The notes beneath the pieces were generated by a model. That model saw only the letters and a program-made list of their open reading frames with translations. It had not been told where the DNA came from and made no database searches. Shown in pieces: positions 52,674 to 62,500 of a DNA stretch of 64,000 bases. The translations under genes and the position numbers were made by a program. This DNA comes from an uncultured Prevotellaceae bacterium. Lineage in GTDB: Bacteria > Bacteroidota > Bacteroidia > Bacteroidales > Bacteroidaceae. The stretch lies in contig CAMVKN010000001.1 of the NCBI GenBank assembly GCA_947168045.1, positions 62,001-126,000 of the forward strand. Reading direction: 5' to 3'. Position 1 is the stretch's first letter. Every line of letters begins with the position of its first letter.

Positions 52674-55334
52674 ATGAAAAGACTGGCACTATTCTTACTA
52701 TTCGCTATTCACTGTTCCCTCTTCACCAGTGTAGCGCAAACGTCCGTGGCTGGGCTGTTCCCTTTAGCGCAAAGCGGACGCGTCATCTATAATTTCAACG
52801 ACGGCTGGCGCTTCTGCCTCGGCGATGCTGAAAACGCCCAATCCACCGACTTCGACGACAGCCGCTGGGAGGTGGTGTGCGCCCCCCACGCCGTGGCCTT
52901 GGAGCCTGCCGAAGCCAGTGGCGGCCGCAACTACCAGGGCGTGTGCTGGTATCGCAAGACCTTCACCGTGCCTCAGGACATGGCCGGCAAGCAGCTCATC
53001 GTTCACTTCGAGGCCATCATGGGCAAGCAGCAGGTGTGGGTCAACGGCAAGCTCGTAACCACCCACGAAGGCGGCTACCTGCCCGTCATCGTCGACCTGA
53101 GCCAGGCTGGTGTCAAGGCTGGCGACAGCTGTGTCATCGCCGTACGTGCCGACAACAGCGACGACAAGAACTACCCACCGGGCAAGAAGCAGTCGCAGCT
53201 CGACTTTGCCTACCACGGCGGCATGTACCGCGACGTGTGGCTCATCGGCCGCTCGCCACTGCACATCACCGACCCCTTGGAGCGACAGCAGGTAGCGGGC
53301 GGTGGCGTCTTCCTCCACTTTGACAACATCAGCCACAAGAGCGCCGACGTATTTATAGATGTAGAGGTGGGAGCGGCCGACAGCCACCCTGCCCGCAAGT
53401 CGCTCACCCTGACAGCCACTATCAAGGATGCCGACGGCAAGACCGTGAAGACCGTCAAGCAGACGAAGACAGTGGGCAGCCCCACCCTCTTCCAGCTGCA
53501 CTCAGTGCTGAAGGCCCCACAGCTGTGGTCGCCAGAGACGCCTTATTTATATCATGTAGAGCTGCGGCTCATGGACGGCCGCCGCTGCGTGGACGGCGGC
53601 ATGGTGCGCATGGGCATCCGCAAGGCGGAGTTCCGTGGGCGCGACGGCTTCTGGCTCAACGGCGAGCCGTATCACCAGATGGTGGGCGGCAACCGCCATC
53701 AGGACTTTGCCTACGTGGGCAACGCCCTGCCCAACAGCCAGCAATGGCGCGATGCCAAGCGACTGAAAGATGCTGGCTTCACCATCGTCCGTTCAGCACA
53801 CTACCCACAAGACCCGGCCTTCATGGATGCCTGCGATGAAATGGGCCTGTTTGTCATCGTCCCCACGCCAGGATGGCAGTTCTGGAACAAGGACCCGGAG
53901 TGGGCCGAGAAGGTGCACCGCAACACGCGCGACATCGTGCGCCGCGACCGCAACCACCCCTCGGTGCTGATGTGGGAGCCCATCCTGAACGAGACACGCT
54001 TCCCCAAAGACTTCGCCATCAACGCACTGCAGGCCACACGCGAGGAATATCCGTGGCCTGGACGGCCCGTGGCCGCTGCCGATATGAACTCGCAGGGCGT
54101 CCTTGACAACTACGACGTCATCTACGACTGGGCCTACAACATCCCGAAGACGGCTTCAGACGACAAGGACTACGCCAAGGGCAAGTGCGTGTTCACGCGC
54201 GAATGGGGCGAGTATGTGGACGACTGGTATGCACACAATGCCATCAACCGCGCGGCACGCCCCTGGGGCGAGCACGCCATGCTGCAGGCAGCCCTGTCGC
54301 TGACGGACACCTACGGGCAGATGTTCCACGGACAGCGCCAATTCATCGGCGGTTGCCAGTGGCACCCCTTCGACCACCAGCGCGGCTATCACCCCGATGC
54401 CTATCTCGGTGGCATCTATGACGCCTTCCGCCAGAAGAAATACGCCTTTGAGGCGTTCCGCTCGCAGGTGGACGGCGAACCCATGCTCTTCATCGCCCAT
54501 GAGATGATGCCGTCGTCGCCCGCTGACGTCACCATCTTCAGCAACTGCGACAGCGTGCGCCTGACGGCCCTTGACGGCTGGAAGACTGAGACGCTGCCCG
54601 TGGTCCGCGACCCGCAGGGCATACCTCATGCGCCGGTGGTGTTCAAGGGCTTCTGGGACTTCTGGCAAGCCCGCCAGCTGAGCTACACAAAGCGCAACTG
54701 GCAGGGAGTGAAGTTTGTGGCCGAGGGCATCAAGGACGGCCAGGTGGTGTGCCGCGAGGAGAAGATGCCATCGCGCCGCTCCACGAAGCTGCGTCTCTAT
54801 GCCGATGAAATGGGCAAAAAGCTTGTTGCTGACGGTTCCGACTTCATCGTCGTCGTGGCCGAGGTGACCGACGACGAGGGCCATGTGCGTCGCCAGGCCC
54901 GCGAATGGGTGACCTTCACCGTCGAAGGCGAGGGCACCATCATCGGCGATGCCGACATCCAGGCCAACCCACGCATCGTGGAATGGGGCTCGGCCCCTGT
55001 GCTCATTCGCGCCACTCGTCAGGCCGGTCCCATCCGTATCATCGCACGGCCCACGTTCCCCGGCATCCATGCCCCGCTGGCCGACACGCTGACCATTGAG
55101 AGCGTGCCCGCACCCGAAGCCATCAGGCACATCCCCGGCGGACTGACCCAACAGCCCCTCCCTGACGGGAGGGGAGTAGATGGCTCTTCCCCTGAACATT
55201 CCGCCCACGAAGCCACATACTCCCCTCACGCCAGGGAGGGGCAGGAAGGTGGGCCATCTGCCACTGAGCGCCGCCGAATGTTAGAGGAGGTGGAGCGCCA
55301 GCAGCAGGACTTCGGCACGCAAGAAGTTAAATAA
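52674..55334 (+). CDS. GH2 family glycoside hydrolase with a repeat insertion near its C-terminus
   Basis: An 886-residue secreted exo-enzyme of the beta-galactosidase/beta-glucuronidase family. Signal peptide ends TSVAQ. The sugar-binding jelly roll (NFNDGWRFCLGD...), the immunoglobulin-like domain and the TIM barrel are all present. The acid/base is Glu440 in WEPILNE and the likely nucleophile is Glu510 in TREWGEY. GGNRHQDFAYVGNA and SAHYPQDPAF are normal GH2 blocks. GH2 covers several substrates and none is assigned. At about 824-858 QPLPDGRGVDGSSPEHSAHE and AREGQEGG are encoded by a palindromic cassette (family B). ATG 52674 is preferred to 52647 because it starts a standard signal peptide. 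It is probably cotranscribed with the apiosidase. Confidence 0.93.
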   Translation: MKRLALFLLFAIHCSLFTSVAQTSVAGLFPLAQSGRVIYNFNDGWRFCLGDAENAQSTDFDDSRWEVVCAPHAVALEPAEASGGRNYQGVCWYRKTFTVPQDMAGKQLIVHFEAIMGKQQVWVNGKLVTTHEGGYLPVIVDLSQAGVKAGDSCVIAVRADNSDDKNYPPGKKQSQLDFAYHGGMYRDVWLIGRSPLHITDPLERQQVAGGGVFLHFDNISHKSADVFIDVEVGAADSHPARKSLTLTATIKDADGKTVKTVKQTKTVGSPTLFQLHSVLKAPQLWSPETPYLYHVELRLMDGRRCVDGGMVRMGIRKAEFRGRDGFWLNGEPYHQMVGGNRHQDFAYVGNALPNSQQWRDAKRLKDAGFTIVRSAHYPQDPAFMDACDEMGLFVIVPTPGWQFWNKDPEWAEKVHRNTRDIVRRDRNHPSVLMWEPILNETRFPKDFAINALQATREEYPWPGRPVAAADMNSQGVLDNYDVIYDWAYNIPKTASDDKDYAKGKCVFTREWGEYVDDWYAHNAINRAARPWGEHAMLQAALSLTDTYGQMFHGQRQFIGGCQWHPFDHQRGYHPDAYLGGIYDAFRQKKYAFEAFRSQVDGEPMLFIAHEMMPSSPADVTIFSNCDSVRLTALDGWKTETLPVVRDPQGIPHAPVVFKGFWDFWQARQLSYTKRNWQGVKFVAEGIKDGQVVCREEKMPSRRSTKLRLYADEMGKKLVADGSDFIVVVAEVTDDEGHVRRQAREWVTFTVEGEGTIIGDADIQANPRIVEWGSAPVLIRATRQAGPIRIIARPTFPGIHAPLADTLTIESVPAPEAIRHIPGGLTQQPLPDGRGVDGSSPEHSAHEATYSPHAREGQEGGPSATERRRMLEEVERQQQDFGTQEVK
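55147..55246. repeat. Palindromic cassette, family B, inside GH2
   Basis: CAGCCCCTCCCTGACGGGAG and the inverted CTCACGCCAGGGAGGGGCAG form the arms. After the left arm, GAGTAGATGGCTCTTCC and TTCCGCCCACGAAGCC match the interior of the GH78 cassette (read inverted) at most positions. The frame is open. Confidence 0.88.
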
Positions 55335-55378
55335 TTATAAATTTGTATGCGCACGCGGAATAATCCGTTGAAAATACT

Positions 55379-55386
55379 TAACTTTG
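55379..55386 (+). promoter_or_regulatory. -7 box TAACTTTG of the LamG-like gene
   Basis: TAACTTTG followed by CCG, 58 bases before the ATG at 55445. Confidence 0.62.
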
Positions 55387-55444
55387 CCGCATCTACCCTG
55401 ATAACGAACTACACAAACATTTTTAACCAACAAAACAAACGCTT

Positions 55445-57379
55445 ATGAAGAAAATTTTTACCTTGGTGGGCGTGACGCTCTGTGCTATGAGTGCCAACGC
55501 TCAGGATGTGTACAACGCCATTGTCGACGGCAAGCTCGCAACTGAGTTCGCCGCCGTGGCCGGTGAAAAGGGCGGTGTGGCCAACAACGTCGCCGACGGC
55601 AAGAGCATCATCACCATGACGGCCGGCAAGGCCACCGTCACCGCCGTGGGTGGCACGACGCCCGCCAACGCCGATGGCGGCGCACAGCAGATAACGCCGG
55701 GTGAGGTCATCGATGCCGAGAACCACATCTACGAGACGGCTTCCGTCGAGGCCTGGAACGACATCAACTGGGGCCTGAAGAACCAGGGCGACATCGACTT
55801 CTGGTATGTCACCGGCACGGGCAACCCCTACGTGAAGATGAACGCCGTGGAGAACTCGAAGGACGGTGAGTGGCTCGGCACCTACAAGGCCGACTACGTG
55901 TACTACAACCCCGACGGCTCGCTTGGCATGCCCATCACCGGCCTGTACTACAAGTTCACCGCCAGTGCTGCCGGCGCCTTCAAGGTGAAGGTGTGGGCCA
56001 ACAAGGGCAACCGCAAGACCTTCGTCGTCAACGCCAAGACCCAGAAGGCCGAGCGCCTGCTGGCCTCTGGCTACATCAACGGTGTGAACGATGCCGACGG
56101 CAAGAAGAAGCTACTCACCGTGGAGCAGGTAGACAGCGTACACCATGTCTACATCTGGGGTGATTATGAGAAGAAACTGGCTGCCGGACCTGGCGAAGGC
56201 CAGACACAGGAAGACTTTGATGCCAAGATGGCAGAACTGAAGGCAGAGACGGAGGCTACCGAGGCTGACCGCCAGTTTGTCATCGGCAACGGCAACCAGA
56301 ACTTCTGGGGCTGGCTGACCTTCGACGTGGAGGCAGGCGAGGAGTACTGGGTGTTCCAGCACAGCTCGCAGATTGGCTTCGGCGGCTTCGAGTTCCACGA
56401 GGGCAAGACCGCCGAGGATCTCATTGGCGGCATCGAGGCACCATACGTCTACACCACCAACTTCTCTACCTACGAGGATGAGGATGGCAACCGTGTGACA
56501 TGGAAGGGCGAGAAGGCTGTTGGCAACGGACAGTTCGTCAGCACCGAGGAGGAAGGCGCCGTCTTCGGCGACTACTTCCAGAACGACGGCACCGCCCAGC
56601 GCACCAGCTACTGCCTGCTGCCCGAGGATGTGCTGGCCCACTCCGACAAGACCCACGAGCTGACCATCGCCTTCTGGGTGAGCGCCGAGGGCTTCACTCC
56701 CGCACAATACACCTATGCACCGCTGTTCACCGCCTATGCACAGCAGAACAACCCCAACAAGGACCCGATGCTGGCCCTGCAGAGCCGCGGCTTTGCTCAG
56801 CTGAACTGCGCCGGATGGTGCGACTTCACCGGTGCCAATAATGCCAATGGCAAGAATACCGTTTATAACTCCAACGCATGGGAGGCAACAGACAAGAACC
56901 CCGCAGGAGAGCTGACCCACATCAACGGTGGCAACTGGCTGGAAGATCAGAAGTGGCACTACTACACCGCCGTGTTCACCGATGACGCACTGAAGATTTA
57001 CCTGGACGGTGAGGTGAAGAACGAGTGGAACGTGGATGGCGTCACTGATGGTCAAGTCATCACTGGCCTGTTCACCAACGGTGCCGACCTGAAGTATGTG
57101 TGCCTTGGCGGCAACCAGGCCTGGGGCTGGAACGACAACGACTCACCGTTCCGCTATGCCCGCCTGCTCATCAAGAACTCGAAGATGACCCAGGGCGAGA
57201 TCAAGGCTCAGATGACGGCCGACTTCCCCGGCTGGGAGGAGTACTTTACCGGCGTTGAGGCCATCACCGTGAAGGCTCAGCCCGCTGTGAACGCTATCTA
57301 CAACATGGCTGGCCAGCAGGTTGGCGAAGGCTTCAAGGGCCTCGTCATCAAGAATGGCAAGAAGGTTGTCATCAAGTAA
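55445..57379 (+). CDS. Secreted protein with LamG/concanavalin-like domain
   Basis: A 644-residue secreted protein of unknown function. The signal peptide is MKKIFTLVGVTLCAMSANAQ. Residues about 20-320 form a beta-rich region with WGLKNQGDIDFWYVTGTGNP, ITGLYYKFTASAAGAFKVKVWANKG and WLTFDVEAGEEYWVF, typical of a carbohydrate-binding or jelly-roll domain. About 330-590 reads as a LamG-like lectin domain (HELTIAFWVSAEGF, WHYYTAVFTDDALKIYLDGEV, FRYARLLIKNSKMTQGEI). The C-terminal AIYNMAGQQVGEGFKGLVIKNGKKVVIK is the short tail often seen on Prevotella secreted proteins. No catalytic motif is recognised. It has its own promoter and a strong terminator. Confidence 0.82.
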   Translation: MKKIFTLVGVTLCAMSANAQDVYNAIVDGKLATEFAAVAGEKGGVANNVADGKSIITMTAGKATVTAVGGTTPANADGGAQQITPGEVIDAENHIYETASVEAWNDINWGLKNQGDIDFWYVTGTGNPYVKMNAVENSKDGEWLGTYKADYVYYNPDGSLGMPITGLYYKFTASAAGAFKVKVWANKGNRKTFVVNAKTQKAERLLASGYINGVNDADGKKKLLTVEQVDSVHHVYIWGDYEKKLAAGPGEGQTQEDFDAKMAELKAETEATEADRQFVIGNGNQNFWGWLTFDVEAGEEYWVFQHSSQIGFGGFEFHEGKTAEDLIGGIEAPYVYTTNFSTYEDEDGNRVTWKGEKAVGNGQFVSTEEEGAVFGDYFQNDGTAQRTSYCLLPEDVLAHSDKTHELTIAFWVSAEGFTPAQYTYAPLFTAYAQQNNPNKDPMLALQSRGFAQLNCAGWCDFTGANNANGKNTVYNSNAWEATDKNPAGELTHINGGNWLEDQKWHYYTAVFTDDALKIYLDGEVKNEWNVDGVTDGQVITGLFTNGADLKYVCLGGNQAWGWNDNDSPFRYARLLIKNSKMTQGEIKAQMTADFPGWEEYFTGVEAITVKAQPAVNAIYNMAGQQVGEGFKGLVIKNGKKVVIK

Positions 57380-57412
57380 GGACTCAAGTAACGACATCAT
57401 CTTTACATGCAA

Positions 57413-57449
57413 AACAAGGGAAAGCCTCTCTGCGGGCTTTCCCTTGTTT
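57413..57449 (+). terminator. Hairpin terminator after the LamG-like gene
   Basis: AACAAGGGAAAGCC pairs with GGCTTTCCCTTGTT around TCTCTGCG, ending in TTGTTTGG. It lies 34 bases after the stop. Confidence 0.82.
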
Positions 57450-57481
57450 GGTAATCCTCCACCAGGCCAGGGAAAGACACG

Positions 57482-57512
57482 AGTAGGGCTACTATACGCG
57501 CGCGAACATTTT
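57482..57512. repeat. Fragment related to the CGCGCG part of repeat locus 1
   Basis: GGGCTACTATACGCGCGCGA and AACATTTTC recall the TATTATACGCGCGCGAAAAATAG stretch of locus 1 (about 18140-18165). Only this short piece is present in the gap before the lipoprotein operon. Confidence 0.4.
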
Positions 57513-57547
57513 CATCACATATTGCCTTACAAAAAAACAGTAAAAAA

Positions 57548-57579
57548 TTTGCAAAATAAGAAAAATAACTTTACCTTTG
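57548..57579 (+). promoter_or_regulatory. Promoter TTTG-N20-TACCTTTG of the lipoprotein-SusC-SusD operon
   Basis: TTTG at 57548-57551 is spaced 20 bases from TACCTTTG at 57572-57579, near the ideal. The ATG is 60 bases downstream. Confidence 0.72.
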
Positions 57580-57639
57580 CACATTGTAGCGTATGACACC
57601 AGACCATACTATTAACAATCAAACTAAATAAACTAACTT

Positions 57640-59118
57640 ATGAACAAATCACCATTTCACAGCGGCAAGGCCTTTAACAGCATAGCAGCGTTAATGGCAG
57701 CCGCAGGGCTGATGATTTCGTGCGCCCAGGACGGCTATGACGACGACGAGCGCTTCGAAAGCAGCGTCAGCGGTGCTGCCCTGGCCTCGCCCGCTGCCGA
57801 TGCCATCACCGTCACGGCCAGTGCCGACGGCAAGACGCAGACCATCAGCTGGCCCGTGGTCATGGGTGCTGGCGGCTATCAGTTCTCCATCTACGACGTC
57901 ACCAACCTCGATGCCCCCATCGTGAAGGACAGCCTGGTGGACGGCTGTAGCGTAACGGTGAAGCGCGAGGAGGACATGAACTACCGCGTGGACCTGAAGA
58001 CGCTGGGCAACAGCAAGCGTGGCACCGCCGACGCAGCCGAGGCCACACAGCTGCTCTTCTCCACCTTCACCGAGGCATACGCCACAATCCCCGCTGGCAG
58101 CGAGCTGGTGAAGTACTTCCAGGAGAACCCCGTGCCCGACAGCAGCGAGCCGGTGTACTACGACCTGGAACCCGGTGCACAGTACACCCTCGACGGTGTG
58201 CTCGACTTCAGCAACCACTTCGTCGTGCTGCGCACCACCAGCAAGACCAGCTATGCCACCATCACCTACGGTGGCAGCAGCACCATCGAGTACTGCGGAG
58301 GCCTGACGCTGAAATACCTCAACCTGGACTGCGCCGCCTCCTCCAAGCCCGTGCTGGCCTTCAGTGCCACACCGGCTGAGGGCATCCTCGACGCTGACAA
58401 CAACAACCACAACCAGATTAAGGACGCCACGACGCTGCAGTACTGCAACATCAGCGGCGTGAAGGGCATGATGCTCTTTGACAACAAGGTGAAGTACTGC
58501 CTGAAGACCTTCCTGATGGACAACTGTCTGCTGCACCTCGAGTCAGAAGGCATGAGCAACGGCTCCATCTTCTACATCTACGACGGTGGCGGCTTCATCA
58601 ACGACTTCACCATCAGCAACAGCACCATCTGGAACACCAGCGGCAACGACTTCAAGTACCTCATCCGCTACAACAACTCAGGTCGCTGCGACCGTGCCGG
58701 CTACACCTCAAACTCCATCAACATCCTGAACTCGACGATGTATAACCTCTGCGTCAGCGGACAGATGTGCAACCACAGCGGCTTCGACGGCCGTGCCACG
58801 TCTAACTACGACGTTGAGAACAACATCTTCGTCAACTGCGGCAGCGCCCAGGTGCCCCGCCGCATCATTGGGCGCCGTGGCAGCGGCGACATCAGGTTCG
58901 CCAACAACACGTACTGCACCTACGCTGAGGACGGCTCTGTGAGCTTCGAGCTGGAGGGTGCCCCTGACTCCGTGGAGGGTGCCAAGTCAGAATACGACGA
59001 CAGCAAGAGCGCCCTGCAGTGCGACCCGGCCTTCAAGGATGCCGCCAACGGCGACTTCACCCCGCAGGGTGCCGACCAGCTGACGCTACGCACCGGCGAC
59101 CCCAGGTGGCTACCGTGA
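57640..59118 (+). CDS. Beta-helix outer-membrane lipoprotein (DUF4957/DUF5123-like) of the SusC/SusD operon
   Basis: A 492-residue lipoprotein (lipobox GLMISCAQ, Cys near 28). A fibronectin-III-like domain (VTASADGKTQTISWPVVMGAGGYQFSIYD, about 55-140) is followed by a parallel beta-helix (about 175-450) with repeated short strands such as GLTLKYLNLDCAASS, DATTLQYCNISGVKG, FTISNSTIWNTSG, NSINILNSTMYNLC and YDVENNIFVNCG. This resembles DUF4957/DUF5123 proteins that sit in pectin-related polysaccharide loci and are thought to bind or process pectic glycans. SusC starts 37 bases later, so it is the first gene of that operon. Activity unknown. Confidence 0.8.
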   Translation: MNKSPFHSGKAFNSIAALMAAAGLMISCAQDGYDDDERFESSVSGAALASPAADAITVTASADGKTQTISWPVVMGAGGYQFSIYDVTNLDAPIVKDSLVDGCSVTVKREEDMNYRVDLKTLGNSKRGTADAAEATQLLFSTFTEAYATIPAGSELVKYFQENPVPDSSEPVYYDLEPGAQYTLDGVLDFSNHFVVLRTTSKTSYATITYGGSSTIEYCGGLTLKYLNLDCAASSKPVLAFSATPAEGILDADNNNHNQIKDATTLQYCNISGVKGMMLFDNKVKYCLKTFLMDNCLLHLESEGMSNGSIFYIYDGGGFINDFTISNSTIWNTSGNDFKYLIRYNNSGRCDRAGYTSNSINILNSTMYNLCVSGQMCNHSGFDGRATSNYDVENNIFVNCGSAQVPRRIIGRRGSGDIRFANNTYCTYAEDGSVSFELEGAPDSVEGAKSEYDDSKSALQCDPAFKDAANGDFTPQGADQLTLRTGDPRWLP

Positions 59119-59120
59119 GA

Positions 59121-59158
59121 AATGAGAACAGATTATTGAGAACAGCTAATTGAGAATG
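59121..59158. repeat. Degenerate heptamer array before the second SusC
   Basis: AATGAGA, ACAGATT, ATTGAGA, ACAGCTA, ATTGAGA follow one another with a period of seven, up to the ATG at 59156. It replaces a normal ribosome binding region. Confidence 0.6.
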
Positions 59159-62100
59159 ATTATGAGCAAGATACACCATATCAGCCTGGGCCTGATGCTG
59201 ATGTTCTCAGCATCGGCTTTGGCGCAGAATCAGACCGTCAAGGGAAAGGTGGTCGACGAGAATGGCGAGCCCATCATCGGTGCCTCGGTGACACTGGCCG
59301 ATGACAAGACGAAGGGTGTCGTCACTGACTTTGACGGCAACTACACGATATCAGTGCCGGCCAACGCCAAAATCACCATCACCTATATCGGCTACATGCC
59401 GCAGACCGTCAAGGCAGGCGGCACGGTGCAGCTTCAGGAGGACAACCAGAGCCTGGACGAGGTCGTCGTCGTGGGCTACGGCTCGCAGAAGAAGGCGCAC
59501 CTGACGGGTTCGGTGGCCACCGTGCCCGTTGACGACATCCAGGACCTGGCCAACGGCGGCCTGGCCTCGACGCTGAGCGGCCTCGTGGGCGGCATGTCCG
59601 TCAGCGGCGGCGACGGCCGTCCCGGCGAGAACGCCCGCATCACCATCCGCGACGTCAACGCCCTGGGCGAGATTGGCTCGACGGCACAGCAGCCCCTGTT
59701 CGTCATCGACGGATACATCTACCCCAACGACGTGCGCGTGGGCAACATCACACAGAACCTCGGCGCCGAGGCGTTCAACAACCTCGACCCCTCAGAGGTG
59801 GAGAGCATCTCAGTGCTGAAGGATGCCTCGGCAGCCGTCTACGGTGCGCGTGCCGCCAACGGTGTCATCCTCGTCACGACGAAGAAGGGCAAGACAGGCT
59901 CACCCACCATCTCCTACAGCGGACAGTTCGGCTTCACCGACGAGGTGTCGCGCCCGAAGATGCTGAACGCCTACCAGTACGGCAAGCTCTACAACGCCAT
60001 CGCTGCCGCCGACCCCACCAACACGACGCTCAACCGCACCACGGCCCTCTTCCAGCAGGACGAGTTAGAGGCGATGAAGGCCCTGGACTATGACCTGCTT
60101 GACAAGTACTGGGAGACGGGCACGACGATGCGCCACTCAGTGAACGTCAGCGGCGGTGCCGACAACGTGAATTACTTCGCCGGCGTGAGCTACTTCACGC
60201 AGGACGGCAACCTGGGCAAGCTCGACTACGACCGCTGGAACTATCGTGCCGGTGTCGACGTGAAGGTCAGCAAGTGGCTCAAGGCCAACCTCACCGTCAG
60301 CGGCGACTACGGCAAGAAGAACAAGCCCCTGCTGAAGGTGGGCGGCACCAATGCCGAGAAGGACTACAACCTGATGCTCACCCGTCCGCGCTACATGCCC
60401 GAGACCGTGGGCGACTACCACATCCTCTCCTTCGGACCCAGCAACGGCGAGCGTGTGCAGAACCAGCGCTACAGCTACGACCTGCTGCAGAACAACGGCG
60501 ACTACAGCCGCAACATGACGTCGAACACCAGCATGAACGCCAGCCTGGAGTACGACTTCGGATGGAGCAAGATTCTGAAGGGTCTCAACCTGCGCTTCTC
60601 CTACTCGAAGAGCATCAACAACGACAAGACCAACGAGTACGGCTCGCAGTTCACCGTCTACCAGATGACGCGCCGCTACGGCTCCGGCCAGCACCTCTAC
60701 ACCCCCACCGCCGGCGATGATGCCAGCTTCGACTACATGGCTGAGAGCAACTTCAACGGTCTGAAGTATGCCAACGGCTACTACCTCAGCCGCAACATGA
60801 TTCGCACGGACAACTACCAGCTGAACTTCAACGTGCAGTACTCACGCGACTTCGGCCAGCACCACGTCTCGGCACTCTTCTCCGTCGAGCGTTCCGAGGC
60901 TGAGAGCGAGTTTGTCACCGGTCAGGCCAACGAGCCGCTGCCCTACACCAACGAGCAGTCCAACTCGGCACAGGGCGCACAGACCACCGAGTTCAACCGC
61001 GCCGAGAGCGGCACCCTGTCCTACATCGGCCGACTGAACTATGCCTACATGAACCGCTACCTCTTCGAGTTCCTGCTCCGCTCAGATGCCTCGACGAAGT
61101 TCGCCCCTGAGAACTACTGGGGCACCTTCCCCGCCCTCTCGGCAGGCTGGGTCGTCAGCGAGGAGCCGTGGTTCCAGAAGAGCCGCCTCGCCACCTGGAT
61201 GGACTTCCTGAAGCTGCGCGCCAGCTGGGGTCTCACCGGCCGCGACAACCTCGCCGCATGGCAGTGGCTGCAGGTCTACACCCTGGACAAGAACAAGAAC
61301 CCCATCTTCGGCGAGGGCCCGACCATCGACCCGTCAGAGGTGGTGCGCAACTCCATCAACAAGAACACGTCGGCCGTCAACCGCGACGTGCACTGGGACA
61401 AGTCGTACAAGACCAACATCGGTCTCGACTTCCAGGTGCTCAACAAGAGGCTGTCGGTGAACTTCGACTACTACTATGAGAAGAACCGCGAGATGCTGAT
61501 GAACATTGCACAGGACGTGCCCGCCACCGTCGGCACGCAGTCGGCCTCGGTCAACCTCGGCGAGATGAACAACTGGGGCTGGGAGCTGGGCATCACCTGG
61601 CGCGACAAGATTGGCAAGGACTTCAAGTACAAGGTAGGCATCAACACGGGCTACAGCGACAACAAGGTGCTGATGATGGACTTCGAGGACGAGTACATCT
61701 ACCGCCAGATTGTGCGCAACGGTCGCACCGACATCGGCACCTGGGGTCTGCAGTGCCTGGGCATGTTCCGCTCCTTCCAGGACATCGAGGAGTATTTTGC
61801 CCAGTACAACATCACCTCCTACATGGGCATGACCAAGGACCAGGTTCGCCCGGGCATGCTGATATATAAAGATGTGCGTGGTGCACAGCAGGCCGACGGC
61901 ACCTATGCCGGTCCCGACGGCATCGTCGACCAGGCCAACGACCAGGTGCAGCTGGGCAAGCGCAACAACATCTACGGCTTCACCACCAACCTGAGCGCCG
62001 AGTGGAAGGGCCTGTCGCTCACCGCACAGCTCAGCGCCTCGTGGGGTGGCTACACCACCGTTCCCTCGCAGGCCATCGGCGTGGCTTCCGGCTCGAACAT

Positions 62101-62488
62101 CGAGTTCTACAACATGCCGTCGTTCTGGAATCCCGACAACGTGTTCGTCTATCAGGACGTCATCGACGGCAGCGGCAACGTGGTCGTCCCGCAGAACCGC
62201 GATGCCTACTACCCCAACCTGAACTGGAGCATCAACAGCGTGGCCTCCAGCTTCTGGCGTGTCAGCAACACCCGCGTGACGCTCAACCGCCTGACGCTGG
62301 CCTACACCATCCCCTCGAAGCTCTTCCGTGGCATCGGCATCAAGAGCTGCCGCGTGAACGTCACAGGCCAAAACCTCATCAACTTCTACAACCCGTATCC
62401 CGACAACTTCATCAACCCCATGGCAGGCTCCTATGGTGCCTATCCCAACCTGCGCAAGTGGACTGTCGGTGTCAACCTGTCATTCTAA
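59156..62488 (+). CDS. SusC/RagA-type TonB-dependent outer membrane receptor, second locus
   Basis: A receptor of about 1110 residues. Signal peptide to ASALAQ, then the regulatory-like domain VKGKVVDENGEPIIGASVTL (about 26-100), plug with DEVVVVGYGSQKKAHLTGSVATV and VLKDASAAVYGARAANGVILVTTKKG, and a barrel ending LRKWTVGVNLSF. All are typical SusC words. The start could be 59156 or 59162; the longer ORF begins with a TTG in repeat DNA and is not used. It lies after the beta-helix lipoprotein and before SusD (12-base gap), giving a three-gene operon for one glycan, probably pectic given the lipoprotein. No regulator is in the window. Confidence 0.96.
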   Translation: MIMSKIHHISLGLMLMFSASALAQNQTVKGKVVDENGEPIIGASVTLADDKTKGVVTDFDGNYTISVPANAKITITYIGYMPQTVKAGGTVQLQEDNQSLDEVVVVGYGSQKKAHLTGSVATVPVDDIQDLANGGLASTLSGLVGGMSVSGGDGRPGENARITIRDVNALGEIGSTAQQPLFVIDGYIYPNDVRVGNITQNLGAEAFNNLDPSEVESISVLKDASAAVYGARAANGVILVTTKKGKTGSPTISYSGQFGFTDEVSRPKMLNAYQYGKLYNAIAAADPTNTTLNRTTALFQQDELEAMKALDYDLLDKYWETGTTMRHSVNVSGGADNVNYFAGVSYFTQDGNLGKLDYDRWNYRAGVDVKVSKWLKANLTVSGDYGKKNKPLLKVGGTNAEKDYNLMLTRPRYMPETVGDYHILSFGPSNGERVQNQRYSYDLLQNNGDYSRNMTSNTSMNASLEYDFGWSKILKGLNLRFSYSKSINNDKTNEYGSQFTVYQMTRRYGSGQHLYTPTAGDDASFDYMAESNFNGLKYANGYYLSRNMIRTDNYQLNFNVQYSRDFGQHHVSALFSVERSEAESEFVTGQANEPLPYTNEQSNSAQGAQTTEFNRAESGTLSYIGRLNYAYMNRYLFEFLLRSDASTKFAPENYWGTFPALSAGWVVSEEPWFQKSRLATWMDFLKLRASWGLTGRDNLAAWQWLQVYTLDKNKNPIFGEGPTIDPSEVVRNSINKNTSAVNRDVHWDKSYKTNIGLDFQVLNKRLSVNFDYYYEKNREMLMNIAQDVPATVGTQSASVNLGEMNNWGWELGITWRDKIGKDFKYKVGINTGYSDNKVLMMDFEDEYIYRQIVRNGRTDIGTWGLQCLGMFRSFQDIEEYFAQYNITSYMGMTKDQVRPGMLIYKDVRGAQQADGTYAGPDGIVDQANDQVQLGKRNNIYGFTTNLSAEWKGLSLTAQLSASWGGYTTVPSQAIGVASGSNIEFYNMPSFWNPDNVFVYQDVIDGSGNVVVPQNRDAYYPNLNWSINSVASSFWRVSNTRVTLNRLTLAYTIPSKLFRGIGIKSCRVNVTGQNLINFYNPYPDNFINPMAGSYGAYPNLRKWTVGVNLSF

Positions 62489-62500
62489 CACAAACCTGAA

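Noticed and set aside
61334..62371. Minus-strand ORF of 345 codons opposite the second SusC
   Set aside because: Antisense shadow of a highly conserved SusC frame; no start signal or family likeness.
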